A model generated the notes under the pieces. The model did not search any database and was not told where the DNA came from. It saw only the letters and a list, made by a program, of their open reading frames with translations. A DNA stretch of 64,000 bases from Pontibacter indicus (GTDB lineage Bacteria; Bacteroidota; Bacteroidia; Cytophagales; Hymenobacteraceae): assembly GCF_900156345.1 (NCBI RefSeq), contig NZ_FTPP01000001.1, positions 1,116,001 to 1,180,000 of the forward strand. The letters run 5' to 3'. The translations under genes and the position numbers were made by a program. Below are positions 1-8,440 of this stretch, piece after piece (within the stretch, counting starts at the first letter, position 1; every line of letters starts with the position of its first letter).

Positions 1-60
1 ATAGGCTATCTTCATAATGTATCTAACTGCCCGCTTACGAGCTATTCTTATGGCTTATTC

Positions 61-243
61 TTAGAAAACAGGTATAGGCGCCCGCAAGCGCCATGCCCGA
101 AAGGCAAACTCAAAGTTAATTAAAAATCGATAACCGCACGAACCACAGGCGATAAACATGTCGTCAGAAAACGCCTCACACTCCTATACAATGCCGCAGT
201 AGCAGCAAATATTGTGCTGATCGCAGGAATTTGTGCTTAATGA
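61..243 (-). pseudogene. possible remnant of a small cysteine-rich (zinc-ribbon-like) gene
   Basis: On the minus strand, just beyond the holA stop, one frame reads through clustered cysteines (CDQHNICCYCG, then ECEAF, then ACGSCGY) to a TAA at 61-63. The two CxCG/CxxCG pairs resemble the knuckles of a small zinc ribbon. An in-frame TAG at 184-186 interrupts it between the pairs. A 32-residue ORF starting at an internal ATG after the TAG would hold only the second pair. It may be a decayed small gene, a sequencing error at the TAG, or chance. No family is recognised. Confidence 0.22.
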
Positions 244-1286
244 AGGGCTAAAGTCCTCGGCACAGGATGCAATATCTTGAATACCAATTCCTTTAAAATT
301 TCGGATTCACTCATATCGCCGCCAGTTATACCTTTCACCTGCAAGTCGGCCACCCGGATATGGTGGATGATGTCCACTACGCGCATGAGCGGAAACACGC
401 GCAGCGCCAGCATGTATTCCTTTGCAAGGAAACCCCGATTGCCCAAACTCTTCCGCACCCCGGCCTCCGATTTGTCGGCGGACTGGTGCAGGGTCAAAAG
501 CTTGGTGAAAAACGTAAAGAGCAGGCTCAGGTTCGGTATAAGGGGATTATTTTTTGGGTTTGCCTCAAAATACTGGATGATGCGGTTTGCCTTGAGCGCA
601 TCCTGGGCAATCAGCGCTGACTGCAGTTCAAAAATATTGTACTCCTTGCTGATGCCCACATTTTCCTGCACCACGCGCTCGTCAATCATCTGACCTGGCT
701 GCAGGTTGATCAACAACTTGTCTATCTCGTTGGCTTGGCGTGACAGGTCGGCCCCGATAAACTCACTGAGTAGCAGCACCGCTTTGGGACTGATCTGCAG
801 ACCTTTGCTCTTGACGTAGGCCGTTATCCAGGCGGGTATCTGGTTATCGTAAAGCTTTTTGGTCGTGAGTAGGACGGCATGCTTCTGTACCACTTTGCCC
901 AGCGACTTTCGTCCATCCAGGGTTTTGTGCTTGTGGCAGAATACCAGGATCGTAGAGGGCAGCGGGTTTTGCAAATAGGCCTCCAATTGCCGGATGCCTT
1001 CTTCACGTTCCAGGTCCACAATACTTTGCGCTTCTTTCACAATCACTACCTGGCGCTCAGCCATCATCGGGAAACGCTTGGCTTGCAACAGCACCATGGC
1101 TACATCTACGTCTTTCCCATACACCACCACCTGGTTAAAGCCCTTCTCATGCTCCTGCAGCACGTGCTTCTCAATAAAGTCAGCAATCTGGTCGATGTAG
1201 AAAGGCTCCTCTCCCTGCAGAAAGTAAACAGGGGCGAACTGCCGTTTTTTTAACTGCTCCAGAATGCCCTCCGGGGTGTGCGACAT
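237..1286 (-). CDS. holA: DNA polymerase III subunit delta
   Basis: Encodes the clamp-loader delta subunit, which opens the beta sliding clamp in the DnaX complex. The protein is about 349 residues, normal for the family. The N-terminal part has the AAA+-like fold region (PVYFLQGEEPFYIDQI near the start), the middle has a degenerate nucleotide-binding region typical of delta (VFCHKHKTLDGR), and the C-terminal third is the helical collar domain (YNIFELQSALIAQDALKA). The frame opens further upstream, but the preceding residues are not family-like, so I chose the ATG at 1286 giving MSHTPEGILEQLKKR. It is divergent from tyrS across a 535-base gap. Assignment is from sequence resemblance and is firm. 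Confidence 0.93.
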   Translation of the reverse strand: MSHTPEGILEQLKKRQFAPVYFLQGEEPFYIDQIADFIEKHVLQEHEKGFNQVVVYGKDVDVAMVLLQAKRFPMMAERQVVIVKEAQSIVDLEREEGIRQLEAYLQNPLPSTILVFCHKHKTLDGRKSLGKVVQKHAVLLTTKKLYDNQIPAWITAYVKSKGLQISPKAVLLLSEFIGADLSRQANEIDKLLINLQPGQMIDERVVQENVGISKEYNIFELQSALIAQDALKANRIIQYFEANPKNNPLIPNLSLLFTFFTKLLTLHQSADKSEAGVRKSLGNRGFLAKEYMLALRVFPLMRVVDIIHHIRVADLQVKGITGGDMSESEILKELVFKILHPVPRTLALH

Positions 1287-1406
1287 GGCGTTGGTCAGGT
1301 ATAGAGTAAGAGATGGTACAGATATACAGAGACCAAAGATACAGCTATCCGGGCTGCAAATGAAAGGCAACAAGGTGAAAAATCAGCATTGCACCTATTT
1401 GTTAGG

Positions 1407-1719
1407 CTATACCTCTGTGCCTCAAATTTAAACACACATTAAGGTTGTAATCTCCTGTTATACCTTAACTTATCTTTTAAGTAAATACATACAACGTGTT
1501 TTATATCATAATCTTATACTGTTTTTATAATCATTTAGCAGGTATAGCATCATGACTAAAGTGTAGGAATCGCCAGTTGAAGTTCACAAGAGGTATAGCA
1601 AGGTATTAGCAGGTATAGTGACTGATAAGAAGGTCCCAACAAACCTATACCTACTTAATTGTATCACCCGCCGAGCCCAATTTAAGGTATAGCCGCTGCT
1701 TCTGGCTAGCCCTATACCT
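1407..1719. repeat. cluster of AGGTATAG/CTATACCT octamers
   Basis: The gap between divergent holA and tyrS (1287-1821) has no gene but holds seven exact copies of the octamer, at 1407, 1540, 1591, 1611, 1645, 1685 and 1712, plus one near-copy TTATACCT at 1458. Both orientations occur and spacing is irregular. This is the densest cluster of a word that recurs about 60 times across the window. No hairpin longer than a few bases links the copies. Confidence 0.8.
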
Positions 1720-1785
1720 TCCGGTCGTCACTCGACTGCCTGATAGCTTCTCGATTTACCTTCCGCGAATCTGCCAACTCTTTTT

Positions 1786-1793
1786 TATCTTTG
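1786..1793 (+). promoter_or_regulatory. putative -7 promoter element of tyrS
   Basis: TATCTTTG matches the Bacteroidota primary-sigma -7 consensus TAnnTTTG and lies 28 bases before the tyrS ATG. A clear -33 TTTG is not seen at the usual distance, so the call rests on the -7 word and position. Confidence 0.45.
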
Positions 1794-1821
1794 CCCTGAA
1801 TTGACGATTATTTAGGTTTAC

Positions 1822-3126
1822 ATGAACTTGATAGAAGAACTACGTTGGAGAGGCATGCTCCATGATTTCATGCCCGGTACAGAAGAGCAACTTGCTTCCG
1901 GTATGACCACGGGCTATATCGGCTTCGACCCGACTGCCTCTTCCTTGCATATCGGCAACCTGGCTACCATCATGCTATTAGTGCATCTGCAGCGCGCCGG
2001 TCACAAGCCAATCGCTCTCGTGGGTGGTGCTACCGGCATGATCGGCGACCCATCTGGCAAGTCTGCAGAGCGCAACCTGCTCGACGAAGCCACCCTGCAG
2101 GCCAACCAGGCAGGTATACGCAAGCAACTCGAGAAGTTCCTGGACTTCAATAGCGGCGAAAATTCTGCAGAGATCGTCAACAACTACGACTGGTTCAAGG
2201 AATTCAGCTTCCTTGGCTTCCTGCGAGAGGTGGGCAAGCACCTGACCGTAAATTACATGATGGCCAAAGACTCGGTGAAAAAACGCATTAGTGCCGACGA
2301 AGAGGGAAACCGTGCCGAGGGCCTATCCTATACCGAGTTCACTTACCAGCTCATACAGGGCTACGACTTCTACCACCTGTATAAGAACAAGAATGTGCGT
2401 CTGCAGATGGGTGCATCCGATCAGTGGGGCAATATCACGACAGGCACGGAGTTGATCCGCCGTATCGACGACGGCAAAGCCTTCGCGCTGGTGGGAAAAC
2501 TGGTGACGAAAGCGGATGGTACTAAATTTGGCAAATCCGAGGGCGGAAACGTATGGCTCGACCCATCCTTTACCTCTCCTTACAAGTTCTACCAGTTCTG
2601 GCTCAACCTATCGGACGAAGAGGCTGAAAAGCTGATTAAGGTATACACCTTGCTGCCGCAGGACGATATTGAGCGCTTAACCGAAGAGCACAAACAGGCC
2701 CCGCATTTGCGTATTTTGCAGAAAGCGCTGGCTAAAGATGTTACAATTCGTGTGCACTCCGAAGAAGATTACAAATCAGCGGTAGATGCCTCTGAAATTT
2801 TATTTGGAAAAGGTGATTTAGAGACACTGAAAGGCCTAAAAGAGGATGTTTTGCTGTCCGTATTCGAAGGCGTGCCGCACATCGAAGTGAACCGATCTAC
2901 CTACGAAGGCGCGGCTACGGTGAGCGATCTGCTTTCTGAGGTAACAGGGGGCCAGATTTTCGATTCGAAGGGCGAGGCCAAGCGCATGATCAAGAATGGC
3001 GGCGTGAGCATCAACCGCCAGAAGATCCAGGGAACGGAAGAGCCTGTGAATTACGAGCTGCTTCAGGAAAAATACCTGGTGGTGCAGAAAGGAAAGAAAA
3101 ACTACTACCTTGTATCAATCAAATAA
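1822..3126 (+). CDS. tyrS: tyrosine--tRNA ligase
   Basis: Class I aminoacyl-tRNA synthetase charging tRNA-Tyr in the cytoplasm, 434 residues, as expected for the bacterial TyrRS type. The HIGH-like motif is HIGN at residues 43-46 after [12 protein letters not shown], and the KMSKS-like motif is KFGKS at 235-239. The tyrosine-recognition stretch [13 protein letters not shown] and the [11 protein letters not shown] block are present. A C-terminal S4-like RNA-binding domain follows (about 365-434, [15 protein letters not shown]). The ATG follows a -7 promoter word by a short leader. No T-box is visible. It is followed by a hairpin terminator shared with the convergent Hc1-like gene. Confidence 0.97.
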   Translation: MNLIEELRWRGMLHDFMPGTEEQLASGMTTGYIGFDPTASSLHIGNLATIMLLVHLQRAGHKPIALVGGATGMIGDPSGKSAERNLLDEATLQANQAGIRKQLEKFLDFNSGENSAEIVNNYDWFKEFSFLGFLREVGKHLTVNYMMAKDSVKKRISADEEGNRAEGLSYTEFTYQLIQGYDFYHLYKNKNVRLQMGASDQWGNITTGTELIRRIDDGKAFALVGKLVTKADGTKFGKSEGGNVWLDPSFTSPYKFYQFWLNLSDEEAEKLIKVYTLLPQDDIERLTEEHKQAPHLRILQKALAKDVTIRVHSEEDYKSAVDASEILFGKGDLETLKGLKEDVLLSVFEGVPHIEVNRSTYEGAATVSDLLSEVTGGQIFDSKGEAKRMIKNGGVSINRQKIQGTEEPVNYELLQEKYLVVQKGKKNYYLVSIK

Positions 3127-3150
3127 CTGAAATACAGCTACTTACAAACA

Positions 3151-3182
3151 AAAAAGGTGATCTTTTCAGATCACCTTTTTTG
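3151..3182. terminator. bidirectional hairpin terminator between tyrS and the Hc1-like gene
   Basis: AAAAAGGTGATC, a short loop, then GATCACCTTTTTT form a near-perfect stem with A- and T-runs on both sides. It lies between two converging genes and can serve both. Confidence 0.85.
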
Positions 3183-3204
3183 TTGCTATTGCTTCTTGAG
3201 TTGC

Positions 3205-3396
3205 TTATTTCTTCTCAGTAGAGCTGTTTTTCATGTCCTGAACTTCCTTACGGATGTCCTGCGCCATGTTTTTAAGGTCCTGCATACCTTTACGCACGCG
3301 CGTACCGGCAGCTGCATTGTTCTTGTCGTAGAATTTTTCGAAGTCAGCTTCCAACGACATTACAAGGTCCTTGAGTTTGCTAAAGTTGTTGTTCAT
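3205..3396 (-). CDS. histone H1-like (Hc1 family) small DNA-binding protein
   Basis: A 63-residue lysine-rich, helical protein with the pattern FSKLKDLVMSLEADFEKFY, then AAGTRVRKGMQDLK, then a charged tail ending in lysines. Short proteins of this kind are annotated in Bacteroidota as histone H1-like or Hc1 proteins and are thought to bind DNA. Direct evidence for compaction in this group is limited. It sits alone between a shared terminator and its own upstream AT-rich gap. ATG start at 3396. The family call is by recognition and the function is inferred from the family. Confidence 0.8.
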   Translation of the reverse strand: MNNNFSKLKDLVMSLEADFEKFYDKNNAAAGTRVRKGMQDLKNMAQDIRKEVQDMKNSSTEKK

Positions 3397-3502
3397 TTGA
3401 GGTGTTTATTATAGTGAAACATTTGTTATTACTGCTCCAATATACACATTAAATGATAACATGCAAAGATTAGCAAACTTTAATATATGCCTCTAAATCA
3501 AA

Positions 3503-4741
3503 TTAAGCGGACACCGCAGACTTAGAGTATAGACCTTTATCTAGTTTTTGTGCAATCTTTTCGAAAGCATCGATCGTCTCTTTCACGTCGTCCAGGGTAT
3601 GCACAGCTGTTGGGATCAAGCGAAGCATGATCACGTCTTTAGGCACCACCGGATACACCACGATTGAGCAGAAGATGTTGTAGTTTTCGCGAAGATCGAG
3701 TGTCAGTTGAGTCGCATCCGGAATCTGACCGTTCAGGAACACTGGCGTCACCGGCGACTCGGTTGTACCGATATTGAAGCCTTTTTCACGCAGACCAGAC
3801 TGCAGAGCGTGAACTACCTCCCACAGTTTGTCCTTCAGTTCAGGCTGGGTACGCAGCAGCTCCAGGCGCTTGATGGCACCGATCGTAAGCGGCATTGGCA
3901 GCGACTTGGCGAAAATCTGAGAACGCATGTTGTAACGCAGGTACTCTACTACTTGCTCGTTAGAGGCTACGAAAGCACCGATGCTGGCCATAGATTTGGC
4001 GAAAGTAGAGAAGTAAACGTCGATACCGTCCTGGCAACCTAGGTGCTCACCAGTACCGGCACCGGTTTTACCCATCGTACCGAATCCGTGTGCATCGTCC
4101 ACAAACAGGCGGAAGTTGAATTTCTCTTTCAGCTTTACCACTTCGTCGAGCTTGCCCAGGTTACCGGACATACCGAACACACCTTCCGTGATCACCAGAA
4201 TGGCACCACCTGTGTTTTCAGCCCAGCGCGTAGCACGCTCCAGTTGCTTCTCTAAGCTAGCCATGTCGTTGTGCGAATACACAAAGCGCTTGCCTTGGTG
4301 CAGACGTACGCCGTCGATGATACAGGCGTGTGACTCAGCGTCGTATACAATCACATCGTGGCGGTCAACAAGCGCGTCGATGATCGACACCACGCCCTGA
4401 TAACCGAAGTTCAGCAAAAGGGCGTCCGGCTTCTGCACGAAATCGGCCAGCTCAGACTCCAGCTGTTCATGATAATTGGTGTTGCCAGACATGATGCGGG
4501 CACCCATTGGCGTAGCCATACCCCAATCTGCAGCAGCTTCGGCGTCCGCCTTGCGCACTTCCGGGTGGTTAGCCAGGCCCAGGTAGTTGTTAAGGCTCCA
4601 GGTAAGCACTTCCTTGCCCCTGAACTTCATACGCGGAGCAATCTCCCCTTCAAGCTTTGGAAACGTGAAATAGCCATGCGCGTAGTGTGAGTGGCTGCCT
4701 AACGGACCTCTGTTGGTCAACAACTTTTCAAATAAATCCAC
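3503..4741 (-). CDS. alpha-oxoamine synthase family PLP enzyme (serine palmitoyltransferase-like)
   Basis: A 412-residue fold-type I PLP enzyme of the family that condenses an amino acid with an acyl-CoA, which includes KBL, BioF and serine palmitoyltransferase. Visible are SLNNYLGLANHP near the N-terminus, the aspartate/histidine motif VDDAHGFGTMG, and the PLP-lysine loop STFAKSMAS with Lys at about 249. The TFAKS form resembles SPT more than BioF or KBL. Substrate could be serine (sphingolipids) or cysteate (sulfonolipids of Cytophagales); sequence alone does not decide. No biotin or threonine-degradation gene is nearby. Translation starts at a GTG (4741), the only fitting start before VDLFEKLL. 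Confidence 0.8.
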   Translation of the reverse strand: MDLFEKLLTNRGPLGSHSHYAHGYFTFPKLEGEIAPRMKFRGKEVLTWSLNNYLGLANHPEVRKADAEAAADWGMATPMGARIMSGNTNYHEQLESELADFVQKPDALLLNFGYQGVVSIIDALVDRHDVIVYDAESHACIIDGVRLHQGKRFVYSHNDMASLEKQLERATRWAENTGGAILVITEGVFGMSGNLGKLDEVVKLKEKFNFRLFVDDAHGFGTMGKTGAGTGEHLGCQDGIDVYFSTFAKSMASIGAFVASNEQVVEYLRYNMRSQIFAKSLPMPLTIGAIKRLELLRTQPELKDKLWEVVHALQSGLREKGFNIGTTESPVTPVFLNGQIPDATQLTLDLRENYNIFCSIVVYPVVPKDVIMLRLIPTAVHTLDDVKETIDAFEKIAQKLDKGLYSKSAVSA

Positions 4742-4825
4742 CTTGTGTTTAATTAAGTTACGGGATAATTTAAGGATTTTATGTAGTAGTTTATACTATA
4801 TATTCACTTGATATAATACTGCCTG

Positions 4826-4856
4826 CAAATTTATGATTTTATAGATTCATAAACAA
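4826..4856 (-). promoter_or_regulatory. putative promoter of the SPT-like gene
   Basis: On the minus strand, TAAATTTG (4833-4826) fits TAnnTTTG, and a TTG at 4856-4854 lies 20 bases upstream as a -33 element. The leader to the GTG start would be about 80 bases. Confidence 0.5.
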
Positions 4857-4897
4857 TTTCTAATACTCCTCCGCTCCCTTTTTCGGCAGCTCATTTT

Positions 4898-4905
4898 TAA
4901 GTTTG
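4898..4905 (+). promoter_or_regulatory. putative -7 promoter element of accC
   Basis: TAAGTTTG is a perfect TAnnTTTG match 44 bases before the accC ATG. The -33 region is T-rich but has no clean TTTG. Confidence 0.5.
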
Positions 4906-4948
4906 CCTCATAAGCTGTTTCTTTGAACAAAAATAGCTTAGCTGCTGC

Positions 4949-6448
4949 ATGAGAAAAATCAACAAGATACTGGTAGCCAACCGTGGTGAAATCGCCCTGC
5001 GTGTGATGCGCTCTGCCAAAGAAATGGGTATCAGCACGGTAGCCATTTACAGCGAGGCCGACCGCAACGCCCTGCATGTGCGCTACGCCGACGAAGCCGT
5101 TTGCGTAGGAGGTCCCAAGTCAAACGAATCTTACCTGCGCGGTGAAGTGATCATCGATGTCTGCAAACGACTGCAGGTAGATGCCATACATCCGGGCTAC
5201 GGCTTTCTTTCCGAGAATGCTGCTTTTGCCCGTCAGGTGCAGGAGGCTGGCCTTATCTTCATCGGTCCTTCCCCGGAGGCCATTGAGCTAATGGGAAGCA
5301 AGCTGGCTGCCAAAGCTGCTGTTTCTAGGTATAAGATTCCGATGGTGCCCGGCACAGAGGAGGCCATCACAGATGTGGAAGAAGCGAAAGAGATCGCCTC
5401 TAACGTAGGATTTCCGATCCTGATCAAGGCAAGTGCCGGCGGCGGCGGCAAAGGAATGCGCGTGGTAGAGAGCGTGGAGGTGTTTGAAGAGCAGATGAAG
5501 CTAGCTGTCAGCGAGGCAACCTCTGCCTTTGGCGACGGCTCAGTTTTCATCGAAAAATACATCGGTTCTCCCCGTCACATCGAGATTCAGGTATTAGGTG
5601 ATACGCATGGCAACATTCTGCATCTGTTTGAGCGAGAATGCTCCATCCAGCGCCGTCACCAGAAAGTGATTGAGGAGGCACCTTCCGCCGTTCTCACCCC
5701 TGAGCTCCGGGATGAAATGGGACGCTGCGCTGTGGACGTGGCCAGGGCCTGCGACTATGTAGGAGCTGGTACGGTGGAGTTCCTGGTAGATGAGAACCTG
5801 AACTTCTACTTCCTGGAAATGAACACCCGCCTGCAGGTGGAGCACCCGGTTACCGAGCAGATCACGGGCCTTGACCTGGTGAAAGAGCAGATTCAGATTG
5901 CCGAAGGCAAGCCGCTCAGCTTCCGCCAGGAGGACCTGCAGATAAACGGCCACGCGCTGGAACTACGGGTATACGCCGAAGACCCGGCCAACAACTTCCT
6001 GCCAGACATCGGCCGACTGGAAACCTACGTGCGTCCGCAGGGATTGGGCGTACGCGTGGACGACGGCTTTGAGCAAGGTATGGACATTCCGATTTACTAT
6101 GACCCAATGATCGCCAAGCTGGTGACTTTTGGTAAAGACCGTCAGGAAGCCATCGGGAAAATGCTGCGTGCCATCGACGAGTACAAGATCACAGGTATAG
6201 AGACCACGCTTCCCTTTGGCAAGTTTGTGCTGCAGCACGAGGCCTTCGTTTCCGGTAACTTTGATACCAAATTCATTGAGCGCTACTTCACTCCGAGCGT
6301 GCTGGAGGAAAAGCCAACGGAGGACACGGAAGTAATTTCGGCTGTGCTCGCGGCCATGCTACTGGGAAATAACAAGCCCAAAGTAAATACGACGAGTACG
6401 GGTGCGCAGAACGCAACTGTTTCTAACTGGCGTAAAAACAGAGTGTAA
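4949..6448 (+). CDS. accC: biotin carboxylase subunit of an acyl-CoA carboxylase
   Basis: ATP-dependent carboxylation of biotin on a carrier protein, 499 residues. The order is an N-terminal Rossmann-like domain (KILVANRGEIALRVMRSA), then the ATP-grasp domain with its glycine-rich loop (SAGGGGKGMR, about 162-171), the catalytic block EMNTRLQVEHPVTE (about 290-303), and the C-terminal domain (LELRVYAEDP). The tail after about residue 450 exceeds the roughly 450-residue E. coli AccC and is low-complexity at the end. No accB, carboxyltransferase or pccB gene adjoins it, so acetyl-CoA, propionyl-CoA or another acyl-CoA carboxylase remain possible. Followed by a strong terminator. Confidence 0.9.
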   Translation: MRKINKILVANRGEIALRVMRSAKEMGISTVAIYSEADRNALHVRYADEAVCVGGPKSNESYLRGEVIIDVCKRLQVDAIHPGYGFLSENAAFARQVQEAGLIFIGPSPEAIELMGSKLAAKAAVSRYKIPMVPGTEEAITDVEEAKEIASNVGFPILIKASAGGGGKGMRVVESVEVFEEQMKLAVSEATSAFGDGSVFIEKYIGSPRHIEIQVLGDTHGNILHLFERECSIQRRHQKVIEEAPSAVLTPELRDEMGRCAVDVARACDYVGAGTVEFLVDENLNFYFLEMNTRLQVEHPVTEQITGLDLVKEQIQIAEGKPLSFRQEDLQINGHALELRVYAEDPANNFLPDIGRLETYVRPQGLGVRVDDGFEQGMDIPIYYDPMIAKLVTFGKDRQEAIGKMLRAIDEYKITGIETTLPFGKFVLQHEAFVSGNFDTKFIERYFTPSVLEEKPTEDTEVISAVLAAMLLGNNKPKVNTTSTGAQNATVSNWRKNRV

Positions 6449-6464
6449 GGTATAGCTTATACCT

Positions 6465-6506
6465 AAAACAGCAGGGGCCGGTCACTTGACCGGCCCCTGC
6501 TGTTTT
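6465..6506. terminator. strong bidirectional terminator between accC and bshB1
   Basis: A perfect 19-base stem from AAAACAGCAGGGG to CCCCTGCTGTTTT around the loop ACTT, with A and T runs at the flanks. It separates two convergent genes. Confidence 0.92.
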
Positions 6507-6527
6507 ATAAGAACTTCGCCTGTTATA

Positions 6528-7247
6528 TCAGACGATATCGAACAGGTTGCGAACTCCGATTTGTTTGGCAGAGGTGAAGCCCTCGCCGAAGGTCACCCCA
6601 ATGGCATGGCCATATTCACGGGCTCTGGCTTCGATAAAGTCCAGGAACTCAGGCGATGAAATATAAGTGTTGGGGGAATTGTCATCCGGATTGTAAAACT
6701 GTGTCCGGAAAGCCCGAATGGTTTCGACTTTTTTCTCCCAATAGGGTGTCACATCCATTACGAAGTCCGGCTTGATGTAACGGTCCTGAATGAAATTGTA
6801 GGTAGCCTTTGGGCGCCAGGCCTGCTGCTCCTCTCCCTTCTCATCCAGCGTCTTGATCATTTTGAGTCCGGCCAAAAAACAAGCCTCGGTCACTACTGCC
6901 GCACCGCGTCCGTGATCCGGGTGACGGTCATGCAGCGCATTCATCAACACGATGTCAGGCTGGTACTGCCGCACTTTTCGCACGATCTGGAGCTGATGCT
7001 CCCGGTCATTGGCAAAAAAACCATCTGCAAAGCCCAGGTTGTCGCGCACGGCAAGTCCCATTAGCCTGGCGGCATCCTCTGCTTCTGCCAGTCGCTCTTC
7101 CGGAGTGCCCCGCGTACCAAGCTCCCCTCGGGTCAGGTCTACCACCCCGGCGCTTTTACCGGCAGCGATGTGAGCTATCAACGTTCCGGCACAGCCAAGT
7201 TCTACATCATCCGGGTGGGAGGCAAAGGCAAGTATGTCTAACTTCAT
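6528..7247 (-). CDS. bshB1: bacillithiol biosynthesis deacetylase BshB1
   Basis: Zinc-dependent LmbE/PIG-L family deacetylase that converts GlcNAc-malate to GlcN-malate in bacillithiol synthesis, about 239 residues. The metal-binding motif SHPDD is at residues 10-14, and a second histidine cluster reads HDRHPDHGRG. The TRGELGTRGT segment is characteristic of BshB. The frame extends to a TTG six bases upstream, but the ATG at 7247 starts MKLDILAFASHPDD as in the family. The upstream M23 peptidase gene ends only 14 bases away, suggesting cotranscription. bshA and bshC are not in the window. Confidence 0.9.
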   Translation of the reverse strand: MKLDILAFASHPDDVELGCAGTLIAHIAAGKSAGVVDLTRGELGTRGTPEERLAEAEDAARLMGLAVRDNLGFADGFFANDREHQLQIVRKVRQYQPDIVLMNALHDRHPDHGRGAAVVTEACFLAGLKMIKTLDEKGEEQQAWRPKATYNFIQDRYIKPDFVMDVTPYWEKKVETIRAFRTQFYNPDDNSPNTYISSPEFLDFIEARAREYGHAIGVTFGEGFTSAKQIGVRNLFDIV

Positions 7248-7261
7248 CTTCAACTGCTTTC

Positions 7262-8305
7262 TTATTTGATTCGGAGCGAACGTCCAACTTTCAGAGTTGT
7301 ACGCGTGCTGATGCCATTCAGTCTGGTAATCTGGCTGACAGAAACACCGTAGCGCTTGGCTATACCTGACAAGGTATCACCACTGCGTACCTTATGATAA
7401 CTTGCTTTGCGCGAACCACCACTGCTGCTTTTCGCCTTGTTGTAATAGTTGAACAGGGCTGAAGTGATGACAAAACTCTGCCCCTTTAGCAGATAGTCCG
7501 GGAAATCGTACATCAACTCCGGGTCCAGAGGGTTACCCTGGTAGCGAACCTCGTAGTGTAGGTGCGGTCCGGAGCTGCGCCCCGTGCTGCCACCCAGACC
7601 AATCACTTCCCCAGCCTTTACAAACTGCCCTGTTTCGGCAATGGTTCTACTCATGTGCCCGTAGAGCGTCTCCAGGCCGTTGTAGTGGCGCAGCACAATG
7701 TAGTTGCCGTATCCTCCGCCGTCCCATTTGTTGATGCGCACCACACCGTCAAAGGCGGCATAGATGGAATCACCTGTGTTCAGGTCGATGTCCGTACCAT
7801 AGTGCCAGCGATAACCTCTATGACCGAAGCGGCTGGTAACCGGCGTCTTTTCCAAGGGCATGTTGTAGGCACGGTTAGCCTTTGGATCATACAGCGTGAT
7901 ATCCACGGTGTCTTTCAGCTGACGGCCGTCCATGCGGTATGGGTTGATGTTGCGTGTATCCCAGATGGCGTAGTAGCCTGCGATTTTGATCCAGGTAGAG
8001 TCTATGAGCACTTCCTCCGACACCTCTACAATATGCTGCTCTCCCAAGTCGAGCTCCGAGGTGTCTTCACTAACGATGGAAAGCTGTTTCTTCGGGTTAA
8101 AGAAGATAGACTTGCCCGCGTCCGAGTCATCCTCCGGAAACTCCTCGTACTTGATCAGAATGGTGGTGTCAGGCCGTACATAATCTATCTTAGGCGACTT
8201 TACCTTGAAAAGATCTTTGACCTTACCCTGCGCAAAGGCACTTGACCCGGAAACTAGACCGAGCAAAAAAAGTGCAATCGTAAGGGGTGCTTTATACTTT
8301 AGCAT
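7262..8305 (-). CDS. secreted M23 peptidase with C-terminal LysM domain
   Basis: Probable peptidoglycan endopeptidase, 347 residues. A signal peptide ends in SGSSAFAQ. The central LytM/M23 domain has the zinc ligands in HYGTDIDL and HLHYE, with the family's GYGNYIVLRH and GGSTGRSSGPH. The last 45 residues are a LysM peptidoglycan-binding module (VRSGDTLSGIAKRYGVS). The frame opens upstream to a TTG, but a -7 promoter word at 8350-8357 would place transcription start close to that TTG, and the signal peptide begins properly at the ATG at 8305. It probably forms a two-gene operon with bshB1. Confidence 0.9.
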   Translation of the reverse strand: MLKYKAPLTIALFLLGLVSGSSAFAQGKVKDLFKVKSPKIDYVRPDTTILIKYEEFPEDDSDAGKSIFFNPKKQLSIVSEDTSELDLGEQHIVEVSEEVLIDSTWIKIAGYYAIWDTRNINPYRMDGRQLKDTVDITLYDPKANRAYNMPLEKTPVTSRFGHRGYRWHYGTDIDLNTGDSIYAAFDGVVRINKWDGGGYGNYIVLRHYNGLETLYGHMSRTIAETGQFVKAGEVIGLGGSTGRSSGPHLHYEVRYQGNPLDPELMYDFPDYLLKGQSFVITSALFNYYNKAKSSSGGSRKASYHKVRSGDTLSGIAKRYGVSVSQITRLNGISTRTTLKVGRSLRIK

Positions 8306-8349
8306 CGTCTTAAATATTAGGCGGAGCAGATTTACTAAGCTCAATGTCG

Positions 8350-8357
8350 CAAAATTA
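8350..8357 (-). promoter_or_regulatory. putative -7 promoter element of the M23 peptidase operon
   Basis: On the minus strand this reads TAATTTTG, a TAnnTTTG match. It lies 45 bases upstream of the chosen ATG at 8305 and argues against the longer reading frame. Confidence 0.5.
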
Positions 8358-8440
8358 ACTACTGCTGCGCCATTTTATTGTGGTCACCTCCCGCCTGGCT
8401 GAAACAAATTTCGCCTGACAGGTATAGCACACTCGTAATT

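Noticed and set aside
1287..1821. T-box or other riboswitch upstream of tyrS
   Set aside because: No T-box core, specifier loop or antiterminator could be found, and the region is explained by octamer words and a promoter.
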